Assembly (NCBI GenBank): GCA_030041005.1
Contig: JASHOR010000001.1
Location: 1-39,436, forward strand
Length of the DNA stretch: 39,436 nucleotides
Source: Xanthobacteraceae bacterium
GTDB taxonomy: Bacteria; Pseudomonadota; Alphaproteobacteria; Rhizobiales; Xanthobacteraceae
Reading direction: 5' to 3'
Below, piece after piece: positions 8,034 through 17,139 of the stretch (position 1 is the stretch's first letter; each line of letters begins with the position of its first letter). Position numbers and translations under genes: made by a program. The notes under the pieces were generated by a model, which ran no database searches, was not told where the DNA came from, and saw only the letters and a program-made list of their open reading frames with translations.

Positions 8034-9924
8034 ATGCCGGCTCGACCTTGAAGCTGCGCGGAGTTTCGCCACGGCGGTAACGCCCGACCATGGCAAGGTA
8101 AGCGGATTCGATTTGGCGGGTCAGACGCTCGGTGTCGAAGAGCGGGCATGTCGTGCGGTTGCGGGCTAGTTTTTCCCTCAGCGCATGCAGTTGGGATGGA
8201 TTGAGAGCCAGCTTCAGCGCCAGCGTTTCGTATTCCGCCAAGGAACGCGTGATCAATTCCTCGAGCCCGATCGCCTTGAGCAAACTCGCGGCAACACGAC
8301 TGGCGAAGGTCTCGCCTATGCAAGTGAGCACCGGCAAACCGGCCCACAGCGCGTCGCTCGCCGTGGTATGCGCGTTGTAGGGCAAGGTATCGAGAAAGAG
8401 ATCCGCCTGCCGGTAACGCGCCAAATGCTCGGATAACCCCATCTTGGGCGCAAAGATCAACCGCTGCGCCGCCACGCCGCGTCGCTCGGCTTCCCGCCGC
8501 AGGTTGGCCGAAGCGGTTGAACTCGTTTCGATCAACCAGAGCACGCTGTCGGTGTTTGCCCTAAGCAGCCGCATCCAGATATCAAAGACGTCGGGCAGGA
8601 TCTTGTAGCTGTTGTTGAAGCAGCAATAGACGAAGGCCTGTTCCGGCAAGCCGCATTCGGCACGCGTCGGCCGCCGTTCGGAAATCGTCCTGCGGCTGTC
8701 GTTGATCTGATACGTGTCGGGCAGCCAGACGATGCGCTCGGAATAAGAGGCCCATTCCGCTTCCGCAACGACCGTCGTGTCGGCGAGAATATAGTCGAAA
8801 TAGTCGGCGCCCAAGGTGGCGGGATAACCGAGATAATTGACCTGGATCGGCGCCGGCCGCCGCGCCGGCACGCCGAGCCGATTGCCCCGAAAGAAGCCCA
8901 TGAGATCGATAAGGATGTCGATCTCATGGGCGCGGATCAGGTTGGCGATCTCCTGGTCGGTCTTGCTGTGAACGTCCATGAAACGCTCGCACGCGGCACG
9001 CACGCGCTCCTGCATCGGCGAATGATCGTCCGGCGCCAGCGACAGGGCGGTTATTTCGAACCGTGAGCTGTCGTGGCACTCGAACAGGCCGGCCATGAGA
9101 TAGGCCGTCGCGTGTTCGCGGAGGTCGGCCGAAAGGTAGGCGACGCGAATCCGGTCATGAGAATAGACCTCGCCGCGCCATATCGGCGGAAAGCGCGGCT
9201 GATCCTGGACATAGCACCGGGCGCATTCGAGCTGATCAGCCGGCGAAGCAGCGATCATGAGAGCGGCAAACGGCACGCTGAGCGGCCGTCGCTCCTTGAT
9301 CATTTTCAGAAGCTGAGCCGCCTCCGTTTGCACGTTTGTCCAGTCGCACAGGCGAAGCTTCGAAAGGAATCGCGGCGGCAGCAGCACATCGGCGCGGTCG
9401 AAATCCGGCTTCATCGCGAGAATGCGGTCGAAGCTCGCCACCGCATCTTCATAGCGGCCGACCGCGATCAGGGCAGAGGCGCGATTGAACCAGTCGGCGA
9501 TGACCTCCGGCGCCCGCGCCAACGCGCGATCGTAACTCTCGATCGCCTCGCCGTGGCGGCCAAGTTCGTTCAGTAGGTCGGCGCGATGACCATGGGCCTG
9601 GGCGAAATCCGGCGCCAGCGCAATCGCGCGGTCGAAGCTCGCCAGCGCCTCCTCGTGCCGCGCCAGTGCCTGCAGGGCGCGCCCCATGAGCACATGAGCG
9701 CGCACCTGGCGCGGATCGCTGTCCAGCGCCCGCCGCGCGCGCTCGACGCCTTCGGCAAAGCGGCCTTGCTGGCAGGCCACCATGCCGAGGTAATAATGGG
9801 CGTCGGCATTGCCGGGCTCAGCGCGCAATACCTTGGCGTAGCGCGCCGCCGCCTCGGCGACAGCGCCGCCCCGGTGCAGCGCCAAACCTTCCTGCAGCAA
9901 ATCTGTTGTCGATGCCCCCTCCAT
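8032..9924 (-). CDS. TPR protein with OGT/SPINDLY-type (GT41) glycosyltransferase domain
   Basis: 630 aa. Residues about 5-225 are TPR repeats (e.g. HEEALASFDRAIALAPDFAQ); residues about 255-620 are a GT41 catalytic region (COG3914). Conserved GT41 elements are present: LREHATAYLMAG (H271, matching the first conserved His of OGT), PAPIQVNYLGYPATLGADY, CFNNSYKILP (K441) and LPYNAHTTASDALWAG (H519-T520-T521 and D524, matching the HTTxxD nucleotide-binding segment of OGT). Such enzymes transfer a sugar from a nucleotide donor to Ser/Thr of proteins in the cytoplasm, the TPRs selecting the target. There is no signal peptide. The frame is open far upstream, but that part overlaps the divergent hydrolase, so the ATG at 9924 is chosen. 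The TPR array is very like that of the TPR-methyltransferase at 14872. Acceptor and donor are unknown. Confidence 0.9.
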   Translation of the reverse strand: MEGASTTDLLQEGLALHRGGAVAEAAARYAKVLRAEPGNADAHYYLGMVACQQGRFAEGVERARRALDSDPRQVRAHVLMGRALQALARHEEALASFDRAIALAPDFAQAHGHRADLLNELGRHGEAIESYDRALARAPEVIADWFNRASALIAVGRYEDAVASFDRILAMKPDFDRADVLLPPRFLSKLRLCDWTNVQTEAAQLLKMIKERRPLSVPFAALMIAASPADQLECARCYVQDQPRFPPIWRGEVYSHDRIRVAYLSADLREHATAYLMAGLFECHDSSRFEITALSLAPDDHSPMQERVRAACERFMDVHSKTDQEIANLIRAHEIDILIDLMGFFRGNRLGVPARRPAPIQVNYLGYPATLGADYFDYILADTTVVAEAEWASYSERIVWLPDTYQINDSRRTISERRPTRAECGLPEQAFVYCCFNNSYKILPDVFDIWMRLLRANTDSVLWLIETSSTASANLRREAERRGVAAQRLIFAPKMGLSEHLARYRQADLFLDTLPYNAHTTASDALWAGLPVLTCIGETFASRVAASLLKAIGLEELITRSLAEYETLALKLALNPSQLHALREKLARNRTTCPLFDTERLTRQIESAYLAMVGRYRRGETPRSFKVEPA

Positions 9925-9940
9925 GCCGACAAGGCCTAGG

Positions 9941-9965
9941 CGGATTGCGCGCCGCGCGCAATCCG
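9941..9965. repeat. REP-like palindrome between divergent genes
   Basis: A nearly perfect palindrome: CGGATTGCGCG faces CGCGCAATCCG about a GC centre. It lies in the 57-bp gap between the divergent GT41 and alpha/beta-hydrolase genes. The core GGATTGCGC...GCGCAATCC recurs in the palindromes at 20769 and 20827, so it is a dispersed repeat rather than a local operator. Confidence 0.75.
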
Positions 9966-9981
9966 CGCTACGGGGGAAGCC

Positions 9982-10866
9982 ATGGCCGATCCATCCAGAA
10001 GCATTTTCGTCACCGCGCCGGACGGTTTGCGGCTGCACGTGCGCGAGTATCGCCCGGTTGGTCTCTCGGCGCTGCCCGTCGTCTGCCTGCCGGGGTTGAC
10101 GCGTACCGTCGCCGATTTTGAGACGCTGGCGCCGGCGCTGGTACAGGCCGGCCACCGCGTCATTGCGCTGGATTCTCGCGGCCGCGGTCAATCGGAGTAC
10201 GACCGGCATCCTGAGAACTACAATCTTCTGGTCGAACTTGGCGATCTGGTTGCGGTCTTGATCGCGCTCGCCATCGGCCCTGCGGTCTTCATCGGCAGCT
10301 CGCGCGGCGGGCTCATCGCCATGCATCTCGGCGTGGCGCATCCGACCGCGCTCGCCGGCGTGGTGTTGCATGACATCGGGCCGGTGATCGAGCCGAAGGG
10401 GCTGGCCCGCATCAAGAGCTACGTCGGCAAGATGCCGCAGCCGCGCAGCTTCAGCGAAGGTGCCGCAATCCTCCGCCAATTGTTTCACGGCCAATTTCCC
10501 AATCTCACGGACGAGCAATGGCTCGCGGCCGCGCAACGCGGCTGGCAGTCGCGCAACGGTGCCTTGGTGCCGACCTACGATGTGCGCTTGGCGCGCACAA
10601 TCGAGGCGGTCGATATCGAGCGGCCGTTGCCGCCACTGTGGAACGAATTCGATGCGCTGTTACGCCTGCCGATGCTGACCATCCGCGGTGGAAGATCCGA
10701 CATCCTTTCGGCGGCTACGCTGGCGGCGATGACCGCGCGTCACCCCGGCATGGAGACGATCGAGGTGGCAGACCAGGGCCACGTTCCGCTTCTTGAGGGC
10801 GAGGATGTCATCAGCCGCATCGTCGGATTTGCGGCCAAATGCGGCAACGAGGGCGCGACGGCGTAA
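9982..10866 (+). CDS. Alpha/beta-fold hydrolase
   Basis: 294 aa, no signal peptide. Typical single-domain alpha/beta hydrolase: oxyanion region VCLPGLTRTVADF near residues 34-46, LDSRGRGQSEY, the nucleophile elbow GSSRGG near residue 110, and a C-terminal catalytic His in DQGHVPLLE. Esterases, lactonases and epoxide hydrolases share this layout, so the substrate cannot be fixed. The ATG has a strong GGGGGA motif. It is divergent from the GT41 gene with a 57-bp gap holding a palindrome, and converges on the TPR-sulfotransferase gene. A link to the TPR enzymes is positional only. Confidence 0.88.
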   Translation: MADPSRSIFVTAPDGLRLHVREYRPVGLSALPVVCLPGLTRTVADFETLAPALVQAGHRVIALDSRGRGQSEYDRHPENYNLLVELGDLVAVLIALAIGPAVFIGSSRGGLIAMHLGVAHPTALAGVVLHDIGPVIEPKGLARIKSYVGKMPQPRSFSEGAAILRQLFHGQFPNLTDEQWLAAAQRGWQSRNGALVPTYDVRLARTIEAVDIERPLPPLWNEFDALLRLPMLTIRGGRSDILSAATLAAMTARHPGMETIEVADQGHVPLLEGEDVISRIVGFAAKCGNEGATA

Positions 10867-10906
10867 CGGCGGTCGTCCGAACCGCGCGGTCAACCGGCAC
10901 CGCCGC

Positions 10907-12691
10907 TCAGGGGCCGGATCGCTTATCGGCGTGGGCTGCCTCGTCGGAACAAAGCTCAACGAGCAGCGGATCAAGCCATTCCTGGTAGACGCGCCATCGT
11001 CCAACCGCCTTCTTGTAGATCGGCTCGCGAACCTGCGCGGCGCTGGCGGTGCGTACCGGCCGGTCGGTGCGATGGAAAGCCAGGCAGCGCTCGTCCCAAG
11101 GCAGGCCGCAATGGGCGAGGATGCGCCGGGCCTGCGACTCCAGATCGTCCACGACGTCCTCATAGCGAACATCGAGGATACGCCCGGGGGGCAGCACGTT
11201 CCGCCAATGCGCCATGAGACGCGCGTAGCGGCTGTAGTAGCGGCCGAGTTCGCCCAGATCGTAGGTGTGCGGCTGCTCGTGCGATCGGAACAATGTCGAG
11301 AAGCAGGAAACGCAGGTGTCGATCGGGTCGCGGACGGTATGGATGATGACGGCATTGGGCAAGGCGAGGTGAATAAGCCCGGCAAAGTAGTAGTTGAGCG
11401 GCATTTTATCGGTCAGCCGTTCACGCTCCGGCGCTTGCGCGGCAAGCCGTTTGACGTACTCGGCGCCGACTGCGCCCATCGTGGTCTGGTCGAGAAGAGG
11501 GACGTATTCAGGATAGGCTGCGCCCTGCCATGGCGTCCGCCAGGCCACATCGCCAAGAGTCGTGAGTTCGCCGGCCCCATGGACCGATGGATGGCTCGCG
11601 AGCAATTGTTCGACCAGCGTCGTGCCGGAGCGCGGCATGCCGAGCACAAAGATCGGCCGCCGCGAGGGGTCACCGCCGCCGCCCTTTGCCGCTATCAGCC
11701 CGGCGGAAAAGGCCCGCTCGATCCGATCGAAAAAGTCGAATGTGGAACGCTCATCGTAGGCGATCCTGGCGCGCTTGGCAGCGTTGGCCGCAAGCAGGTG
11801 ATGGAAAGACCGCCGATGATCCCTGACGTCGGCGTAGGCCTTGCCGAGGGCGAAATCGAGATACATGCGTTCGAGCTTCGGCAGCCCCGTCGGTTTCGCC
11901 GCCAAGGACTCCATGGCGGCCAAGTGGCGGTCGCCTTTGCCTAGCATCGTGCAGGCCGCGAGAGAGAAGTAATAGGCGCCCCGGTTCGGATCGAGTTCGA
12001 TGGATTTGGTGTAGGCCTCGCGCGCGTCGTCCAGGCTGCCGAGATCGCGCAGCGCATTGCCCAGAATGTTGTAGGCGTCGGCTTGGCGGGGCTGCAAGGT
12101 AAGGCTGCGGCGCGCTTGAGCGAGCGCCAAATTGAGGTCGCCGCGCTCGAAAGCCATGTGTGCGTTGAGCTTTACGGCGTATGGATCATTCGGATTGAGC
12201 GCAAGGGCGCGACGCACCATTTCGCCGGCTTCCTGATGCCGGCCGCAATCCAGCAAGGCTTGGGCGAGATTGCCGAGAGCCCCGCCAAAGTTGGGATTGA
12301 TGGCCAGCGCCCTGTTGTAGTCCGCAATAGCCTGGTCGAGCTGCCCAAGCGCTCTTCTGGCGTTGCCGCGGTCCGAATACAGGGGCGCGTGGCTCGGAAT
12401 CTGCGCTATCGCCTTATCGTATAGAGGAATGGCTTCGTCATATCGCCCGAGCATGCACAGCACGTTGCCGTAGTGGTGCAGGCATGGCGGTACCGTACTG
12501 TCGATCGCCATTGCGTCGCGCAGAAAGCGCTCGGCCTGATCGAATTGCTGCCGCTGGGCACGGATCACTCCGAGCATATGCAGGGCATCGAAATCCCGGC
12601 TGTTCGCAGAGAGGACCTGCCGATAAAGCGTCTCCGCGAGGCCCAAATTGCCGGCCCGATGCGCGGCCATGGCCTGGTCGATGAGCATCAT
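10907..12691 (-). CDS. TPR protein with C-terminal sulfotransferase domain
   Basis: 594 aa from the first of two adjacent ATGs. Residues 1 to about 290 hold TPR repeats (e.g. YDEAIPLYDKAIAQIP, LDQAIADYNRALAINP). The C-terminal part is a PAPS-dependent sulfotransferase (Sulfotransfer_3 type): GMPRSGTT at 351-358 is the 5'-phosphosulfate loop, HTVRDPIDTCVSCF (R454) is the 3'-phosphate motif, and DVRYEDVVDD follows. It would move sulfate from PAPS to a hydroxyl on a protein, glycan or lipid. It appears cytoplasmic. The frame is open 63 codons further upstream, but that segment is Arg-rich and not TPR-like; an ATG at 12784 is the other candidate. It sits among other TPR-coupled modifying enzymes. 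Confidence 0.9.
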   Translation of the reverse strand: MMLIDQAMAAHRAGNLGLAETLYRQVLSANSRDFDALHMLGVIRAQRQQFDQAERFLRDAMAIDSTVPPCLHHYGNVLCMLGRYDEAIPLYDKAIAQIPSHAPLYSDRGNARRALGQLDQAIADYNRALAINPNFGGALGNLAQALLDCGRHQEAGEMVRRALALNPNDPYAVKLNAHMAFERGDLNLALAQARRSLTLQPRQADAYNILGNALRDLGSLDDAREAYTKSIELDPNRGAYYFSLAACTMLGKGDRHLAAMESLAAKPTGLPKLERMYLDFALGKAYADVRDHRRSFHHLLAANAAKRARIAYDERSTFDFFDRIERAFSAGLIAAKGGGGDPSRRPIFVLGMPRSGTTLVEQLLASHPSVHGAGELTTLGDVAWRTPWQGAAYPEYVPLLDQTTMGAVGAEYVKRLAAQAPERERLTDKMPLNYYFAGLIHLALPNAVIIHTVRDPIDTCVSCFSTLFRSHEQPHTYDLGELGRYYSRYARLMAHWRNVLPPGRILDVRYEDVVDDLESQARRILAHCGLPWDERCLAFHRTDRPVRTASAAQVREPIYKKAVGRWRVYQEWLDPLLVELCSDEAAHADKRSGP

Positions 12692-12970
12692 GAAGCGCGT
12701 CCCGGCATGATTGTTCGAACCTGCATAGCGGATTTCGCGGCCACGGCGAATTTTTGGCCAGCCGGGCGTGATCCTCAATAGCATCAAGAAGGGCGAAACG
12801 ACATTCGCCAACAACCAGCGCGCATCTGGCTGAGCGCAACGGGGTCCATCCAACGGCGCACGACGCCGCGACCGCCACATTTGCCCTCAAAACTGTACAA
12901 TTGTTACTCGTTGACGTAGAAGTTACATATGATTTTACGCCCGCGCGGCTGATAATTTCGGGTTTTAGCC

Positions 12971-13690
12971 ATGGACCAGGCGGAAGACGTCAAGCTGACG
13001 TTTCGCTGCCCGCGCGGACTCGAGAACGTTCTGCCGAAGCCGATCCCGGCGTCGCTCGGCCTGCCCGATTGGTTCAAAGCACTGCCCCAGCGGGCATTCA
13101 ATCCGACGCTTGGCGGCCAGACGTTTACGGTCAAGAAATGTCCGCCGTTCATCGACGCCATGACCTACGGCTTCCTCATCCCCCTGGCGACGGACCTTGA
13201 AGTGCGGGACGGCGAGTTTACCTGGAATTTCGAGCTTCCCGAAGGAATCGCGGGCGATCATGCCTACGCGCCGATCGACTTCCATGATCCTACTCAGGTC
13301 GCCGGCACCCCATTCTTCGACGAGGACCGTTTCATCATCAAGTTCAGCAACCTATGGACCATTCAGGCGCCGGAGGGCTACTCGCTGCTGTTCACGCATC
13401 CGGTCAATCGGCGGGATCTGCCGTTCACAACCCTCACCGGCTTGGTCGATTGCGACGCCTACCACAACAATCCGTTGCATTTCCCGGCGCGATGGAGCGA
13501 CCCGACTTTCAACGGCGTGCTTCCGAAAGGCACGCCGGTGGCACAGTGCCTGCCGGTCAAGCGGGAGATATGGGTCGGCGAGTTCGACGTTTTGTCGGAT
13601 GAGGAAACGGCGCAATCGATGCAGACGCGCGACGCCATCTTGCAGGGCACCGACGTGTACCGCCGACAATTCCGCATGCCGAAACGCTAA
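12971..13690 (+). CDS. Uncharacterised protein, possibly DUF6065-like
   Basis: 239 aa, no signal peptide, no membrane segment, no TPR. Pro- and aromatic-rich, with a probable beta fold: FRCPRGLENVLPKPIPAS near the start, KFSNLWTIQAPEGYSLLFTH (about 127-146), DAYHNNPLHFPARW and PKGTPVAQCLPVKRE. From memory this resembles DUF6065-type proteins of bacteria and phages, but that is tentative and no reaction is known. Its first half contains CPPFIDAMTYGFLIPLATD. It is divergent from the TPR-sulfotransferase and preceded by an AT-rich stretch (12890-12960) that probably holds its promoter. It converges on the TPR gene at 13798. Confidence 0.7.
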   Translation: MDQAEDVKLTFRCPRGLENVLPKPIPASLGLPDWFKALPQRAFNPTLGGQTFTVKKCPPFIDAMTYGFLIPLATDLEVRDGEFTWNFELPEGIAGDHAYAPIDFHDPTQVAGTPFFDEDRFIIKFSNLWTIQAPEGYSLLFTHPVNRRDLPFTTLTGLVDCDAYHNNPLHFPARWSDPTFNGVLPKGTPVAQCLPVKREIWVGEFDVLSDEETAQSMQTRDAILQGTDVYRRQFRMPKR

Positions 13691-13797
13691 GCCGAAAAAC
13701 GAGCTCTTCCGGCGCTGCCGGCGAGGCCGCAGAAGCTTGACATATCAGGAAGTCCACGGACGAGACTCCGGGTCGTAAGCCGCCATGCGGCGCTCAC

Positions 13798-14643
13798 TCA
13801 GCTCTTTGTCTCCTGCAGGAACCGCCTCGCCGCGCTTGGTTTGAGCCAGAAGCGGCCGCGGGGCGCTTTCAAGATCGAGGTGAGGACATTGCCGAAGCGT
13901 CTCGGCTCGGTGCGTACCGCATGGCGAAAGCAGTCATAGGCGGAATCGAGCTGGCCCATCCGCAACAGACAACGTCCGAGCTGATGCCAAATCGCGGGAT
14001 CCGAGCTGATCCGGAGGCAGCGCCGAAGGCACTCGGCCGACGCCGCGTAGTCGCCGAGCTCCTGCTCCGCCTTGGCCATCCCGAGCAGCGGCTCGCGCAG
14101 CGCCGGCGCAACGTCGTGCGCGCGCATGAAGGCGGCTTTCGCCTCGGCCCACCTGCGGCACTGCAGGAGAACGTAGCCGAGCTGAACCGACAATTCCGGC
14201 ATCATCGGCGCAACGTCCAGCCCTTGTCTGAACACCTCGACGGCTTCGTCGTAGCGCTGCAACAAGGACAAGACGCAGCCGAGCTCGTGGAAAGCCCCGG
14301 GAAACAGCGGGCGCCGCTTGACGGCGCGCCGAAGCCGCGCCAGCGCATCGTCGAGACGACCCGCTTGGCGCAGCGCCATCGCAAGCTGGGTGTCAGTCTC
14401 GCCATCGCGGCGAGCCCGCGCGGCCGCTTCGAGCGGCGCCACGGCCTCGGCGCCGCGCCCCTGCACGAGCAAGGCGTAGCCGAGGATATGCAGCGCGCGG
14501 GGGTCGCGCGGATTGGCTTTGACCGCGATGGCAGCCATCCGTTCGGCTTCGTCCGGACGCCGGCCGTTCAAGGCCGCGATCGCCTGCTGCAACGCGTCCT
14601 GCCCGGTGACGGAAGCGCGCGCCTGTCCCGATCCGTCTGCCAT
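13798..14643 (-). CDS. Tetratricopeptide repeat protein
   Basis: 281 aa, almost entirely TPR: about six repeats (e.g. LDDALARLRRAVKRRPLFPG, YDEAVEVFRQGLDVAP, LDSAYDCFRHAVRTEP). No catalytic domain. It ends in a basic tail (SILKAPRGRFWLKPSAARRF) that I recall in other Bradyrhizobium-type TPR proteins. No signal peptide, so it is likely a cytoplasmic scaffold or adaptor. It is downstream of the TPR-methyltransferase on the same strand, with a palindromic element between them. Confidence 0.85.
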   Translation of the reverse strand: MADGSGQARASVTGQDALQQAIAALNGRRPDEAERMAAIAVKANPRDPRALHILGYALLVQGRGAEAVAPLEAAARARRDGETDTQLAMALRQAGRLDDALARLRRAVKRRPLFPGAFHELGCVLSLLQRYDEAVEVFRQGLDVAPMMPELSVQLGYVLLQCRRWAEAKAAFMRAHDVAPALREPLLGMAKAEQELGDYAASAECLRRCLRISSDPAIWHQLGRCLLRMGQLDSAYDCFRHAVRTEPRRFGNVLTSILKAPRGRFWLKPSAARRFLQETKS

Positions 14644-14708
14644 CGCTTCAGCCTATCCTAGATTTCGCAGCGTGCAACGACATGTAAATTATCGCCAGCA
14701 GGCTCTGC

Positions 14709-14875
14709 CTAGTGGAGCGGATTTGACATTCGCTACCCCCAAGCCGCCAGCTCGCGAAGCGAGTGTCAAATCCAAAATCTCCACTGGAACTTATACTTGC
14801 TGGTGCTCCTTTGATTCCAACATTCGCACGAGGGCATCTCCGGACGGGATGCGAATGTTGGCATCGGACCACTAG
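14709..14875. repeat. CTAG-bounded two-arm palindromic element, family B
   Basis: Bounded by CTAGTGG at the left and CCACTAG at the right. Arm 1 (14709-14787) pairs GGATTTGACATTCGCT with AGCGAGTGTCAAATCC and CTAGTGGAG with CTCCACTGG. Arm 2 (about 14800-14875) pairs CCAACATTCGCA with TGCGAATGTTGG and ends GGACCACTAG. The arms are joined by AACTTATACTTG, similar to the AACTTATTGAT spacer of family A. The right-hand CTAG supplies the TAG stop of the TPR-methyltransferase. A single-arm relative lies at 17372. Confidence 0.88.
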
Positions 14876-17139
14876 CCGCTCTTGCGCACCCCGAATTGGT
14901 ACATGCCGGCGAAAGTCGCCGGCGCGTCGCGCTCGTAAGCGTGCCAGCAGTCGAGGTCCGTGATCGCGGAGGGATCAGCAAAACGCGCGCGGAATTGCTG
15001 CACGACCTGCCCCGGAAGGATAAAGCCGGTGAATTGCAACGCATTTGTCGTCACAAACGATTTGATCTCCGGCAACGTCATGCGGTGCTCCTGCACGTGA
15101 AACAGCAGATCGCGACATCCGCTGAGCGCGAAAAAATCCGACGATGTGGTGACGGATTTCCACAGCGATCCGTCCGCGGCAGCCATGATTTCCTCCCGGC
15201 AGCGCCGGATGTCCGCCGCGGCCGACCTATACCCGCGTTGCGCAACCAGCTCGCGTATGGCGACAACGTTGCGGCGCGCCGCTGCGCTGTAAAGACCGAC
15301 CTGCATGACCCCGTCCGGCCGCAGCAGCGACAGCAGTATCCGCCAGCCTTCCCACGGATTGGTAAGATGATGCAGCACACCCGACGCATCTATGAAATCG
15401 AACTGCCGGCCGAGGGAGGCGAGATTCACGATGTCGGCCTGACCAAACTCCACGTTGGTGAGATTGAAGCGCTGCGCCATGCGCTTGGCATAGCCGAGGC
15501 TGGCCAGACTGAGGTCGATCGCCAGGATGCGCGCCTTCGGCCGTGCCCGCGCAAGCTCAATCGTCGTCAATCCGGTGCCGCAGCCGGCCACGAGAACATC
15601 CAAGGCCTGCTGCGGCGAGCGGTCCGCCAGCGCCGTGGGAACTGCCGGCGGGCCGGCTTCGGTCCAGCGCGGATATGGGTTCTCTTCGTATTGCTGGCGG
15701 ACCGCGCGCGACACGCCATCGTCAATGTCGGTCAGCGCCGGAATGGTGACGGCAAGCCGGCGCTCCTGCAGCGGCTCTTCGATCTGTTGAGCCAACAATT
15801 CCGTGACGCAAGACGGCCAGGAACGCTCCGCCAAAGCCGTCGCGTTCGGCACGCTGTGGAGGGGAAAATAACTTCCGACCACCGCCGGCCAGCTTGGGGG
15901 GCATGGTGCGCCTACCGCCAGCGCGTGTTCCAGCGACGCGCGCAATTCGCGGGCCTTCTCCGCCTCGCCGTCTGGCAGCGAAAAGACGTACTCGTTGATG
16001 AAGCACTGCCGCGCTACGGCGCAGCAAAGATTTAGCAGCGCTTCCTCCTGCGCCTCATCGGATGTGCAGGTCACCAGCATGGCATGGCGGACATTGGCCA
16101 CCTGGCGCTCTAGTCCGACATCCGTAACCGGCGCACACTGCAAGGCGCGACAGAAAAGCCGATCCTGCGCCAGGGATGCCGTTCGGATTGCGGCAAGCAC
16201 TTCGGCGGTCGGCAGGCGCGCCGGCCACGCCGCGGCGGCGCGCGAGATGCAATCGCTTACACGGGTATCGCACTTGATAGCGGCAATCGCCGTGCCGATC
16301 AGCTCGTGCGGACGCGACCAGCCTTCGCGCAGGGCGCGTTCGAGTAAACTGCGCCTGCGATCGTCAGGAATTGCGGCATTGGTTCTAAGCGCATCGCCGA
16401 GGAGCGCCTTCGCTTCGGCAGTTTCGCCAAGCTCAAGGGAACGCAAAGCGGCTTCGATCGCCGCCTCCGGCTTGCCGGCCGCCATCAATATTCTGCCGCG
16501 GACGAACCAAGCCTCAGCCGAATCCGGTGCGGCTGCGACTGCCGCATCGGCGCTTTGCAGCGCCTCGAGGTGGCGACCAAGCTGCGACAGCAGCGTTACG
16601 CGCAGCACCTGCGCTCGGGCAAAATCGGGCCTACAGACGATCGCGCGTTCCAGGCTTGTGATTGCCTCCCCACAGCGGCTGAGGGCATTGAGCGCAACGG
16701 CGCGGTTGAACCAATCTTCGGCGCGATCCGGCGCCGCGGCCAACGCGCGATCATACGCCTCGACGGCTTCGCCATGGCGGCCGAGGTCGCTCAAGACGTC
16801 GGCGCGGTGGCCATCGACTTGCGCGAGATCCGGCGCCAGCGCGAGCGCACGGTCGAAGCTCGCCAGCGCCTCGTCGCTGCGGCCGAGCGCAGCGAGCGCG
16901 CGGCCGAGAAGCGCGTGGGCGCGCGCGTGCGTCGGATCGCCCGAGAGCGCGTGGCGCGCGCGCTCAGCGCCATCGGCGAAATGGCCTCGCTGGCACGCGA
17001 TCAGGCCGAGATAATAGTGGGCGTCGGCATGGTGCGGTTCGCTCTGCAGCAGCGCCGAATAGCGTGCGGCTGCCTCGGCCACCGCCCCCCGCCGGTGCAG
17101 GCTCAAACCCTCTTGCAACAGATCGATCGCCGTCGCCAC
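14872..17139 (-). CDS. TPR protein with SAM-dependent methyltransferase domain (copy 1)
   Basis: 755 aa from GTG; an in-frame TTG at 17202 would add 21 residues. Residues about 1-250 are TPRs almost matching those of the GT41 protein at 8032 (shared HADAHYYLG.IACQ and GRHGEAVEAYDRALA). A middle region (CFINEYVFS, SYFPLH, VRQQYEENPYPRW) is shared with the TPR-methyltransferase at 24596. The C-terminal part is a class I methyltransferase: VAGCGTGLTTIELA (about 517-530), AIDLSLASLGYAKRM, ADIVNL and FDFIDASGVLHHL. It would methylate a protein-, glycan- or lipid-linked substrate chosen by the TPRs. No signal peptide. The stop codon TAG lies in the right border of a palindromic element. It is divergent from the GT41 gene at 17480. 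Confidence 0.88.
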   Translation of the reverse strand: MATAIDLLQEGLSLHRRGAVAEAAARYSALLQSEPHHADAHYYLGLIACQRGHFADGAERARHALSGDPTHARAHALLGRALAALGRSDEALASFDRALALAPDLAQVDGHRADVLSDLGRHGEAVEAYDRALAAAPDRAEDWFNRAVALNALSRCGEAITSLERAIVCRPDFARAQVLRVTLLSQLGRHLEALQSADAAVAAAPDSAEAWFVRGRILMAAGKPEAAIEAALRSLELGETAEAKALLGDALRTNAAIPDDRRRSLLERALREGWSRPHELIGTAIAAIKCDTRVSDCISRAAAAWPARLPTAEVLAAIRTASLAQDRLFCRALQCAPVTDVGLERQVANVRHAMLVTCTSDEAQEEALLNLCCAVARQCFINEYVFSLPDGEAEKARELRASLEHALAVGAPCPPSWPAVVGSYFPLHSVPNATALAERSWPSCVTELLAQQIEEPLQERRLAVTIPALTDIDDGVSRAVRQQYEENPYPRWTEAGPPAVPTALADRSPQQALDVLVAGCGTGLTTIELARARPKARILAIDLSLASLGYAKRMAQRFNLTNVEFGQADIVNLASLGRQFDFIDASGVLHHLTNPWEGWRILLSLLRPDGVMQVGLYSAAARRNVVAIRELVAQRGYRSAAADIRRCREEIMAAADGSLWKSVTTSSDFFALSGCRDLLFHVQEHRMTLPEIKSFVTTNALQFTGFILPGQVVQQFRARFADPSAITDLDCWHAYERDAPATFAGMYQFGVRKSG

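Noticed and set aside
9925-10536. Upstream extension of the GT41 frame at 8032
   Set aside because: It would run antisense through the alpha/beta hydrolase, which has clear motifs and its own ribosome site. The TPRs begin at the ATG at 9924.
12901-12933. Promoter upstream of the 12971 gene (TTGTTA or TTGACG with TATGAT)
   Set aside because: Spacings of 21 or 11 bases do not fit a sigma-70 promoter; the region is AT-rich but no pair is convincing.
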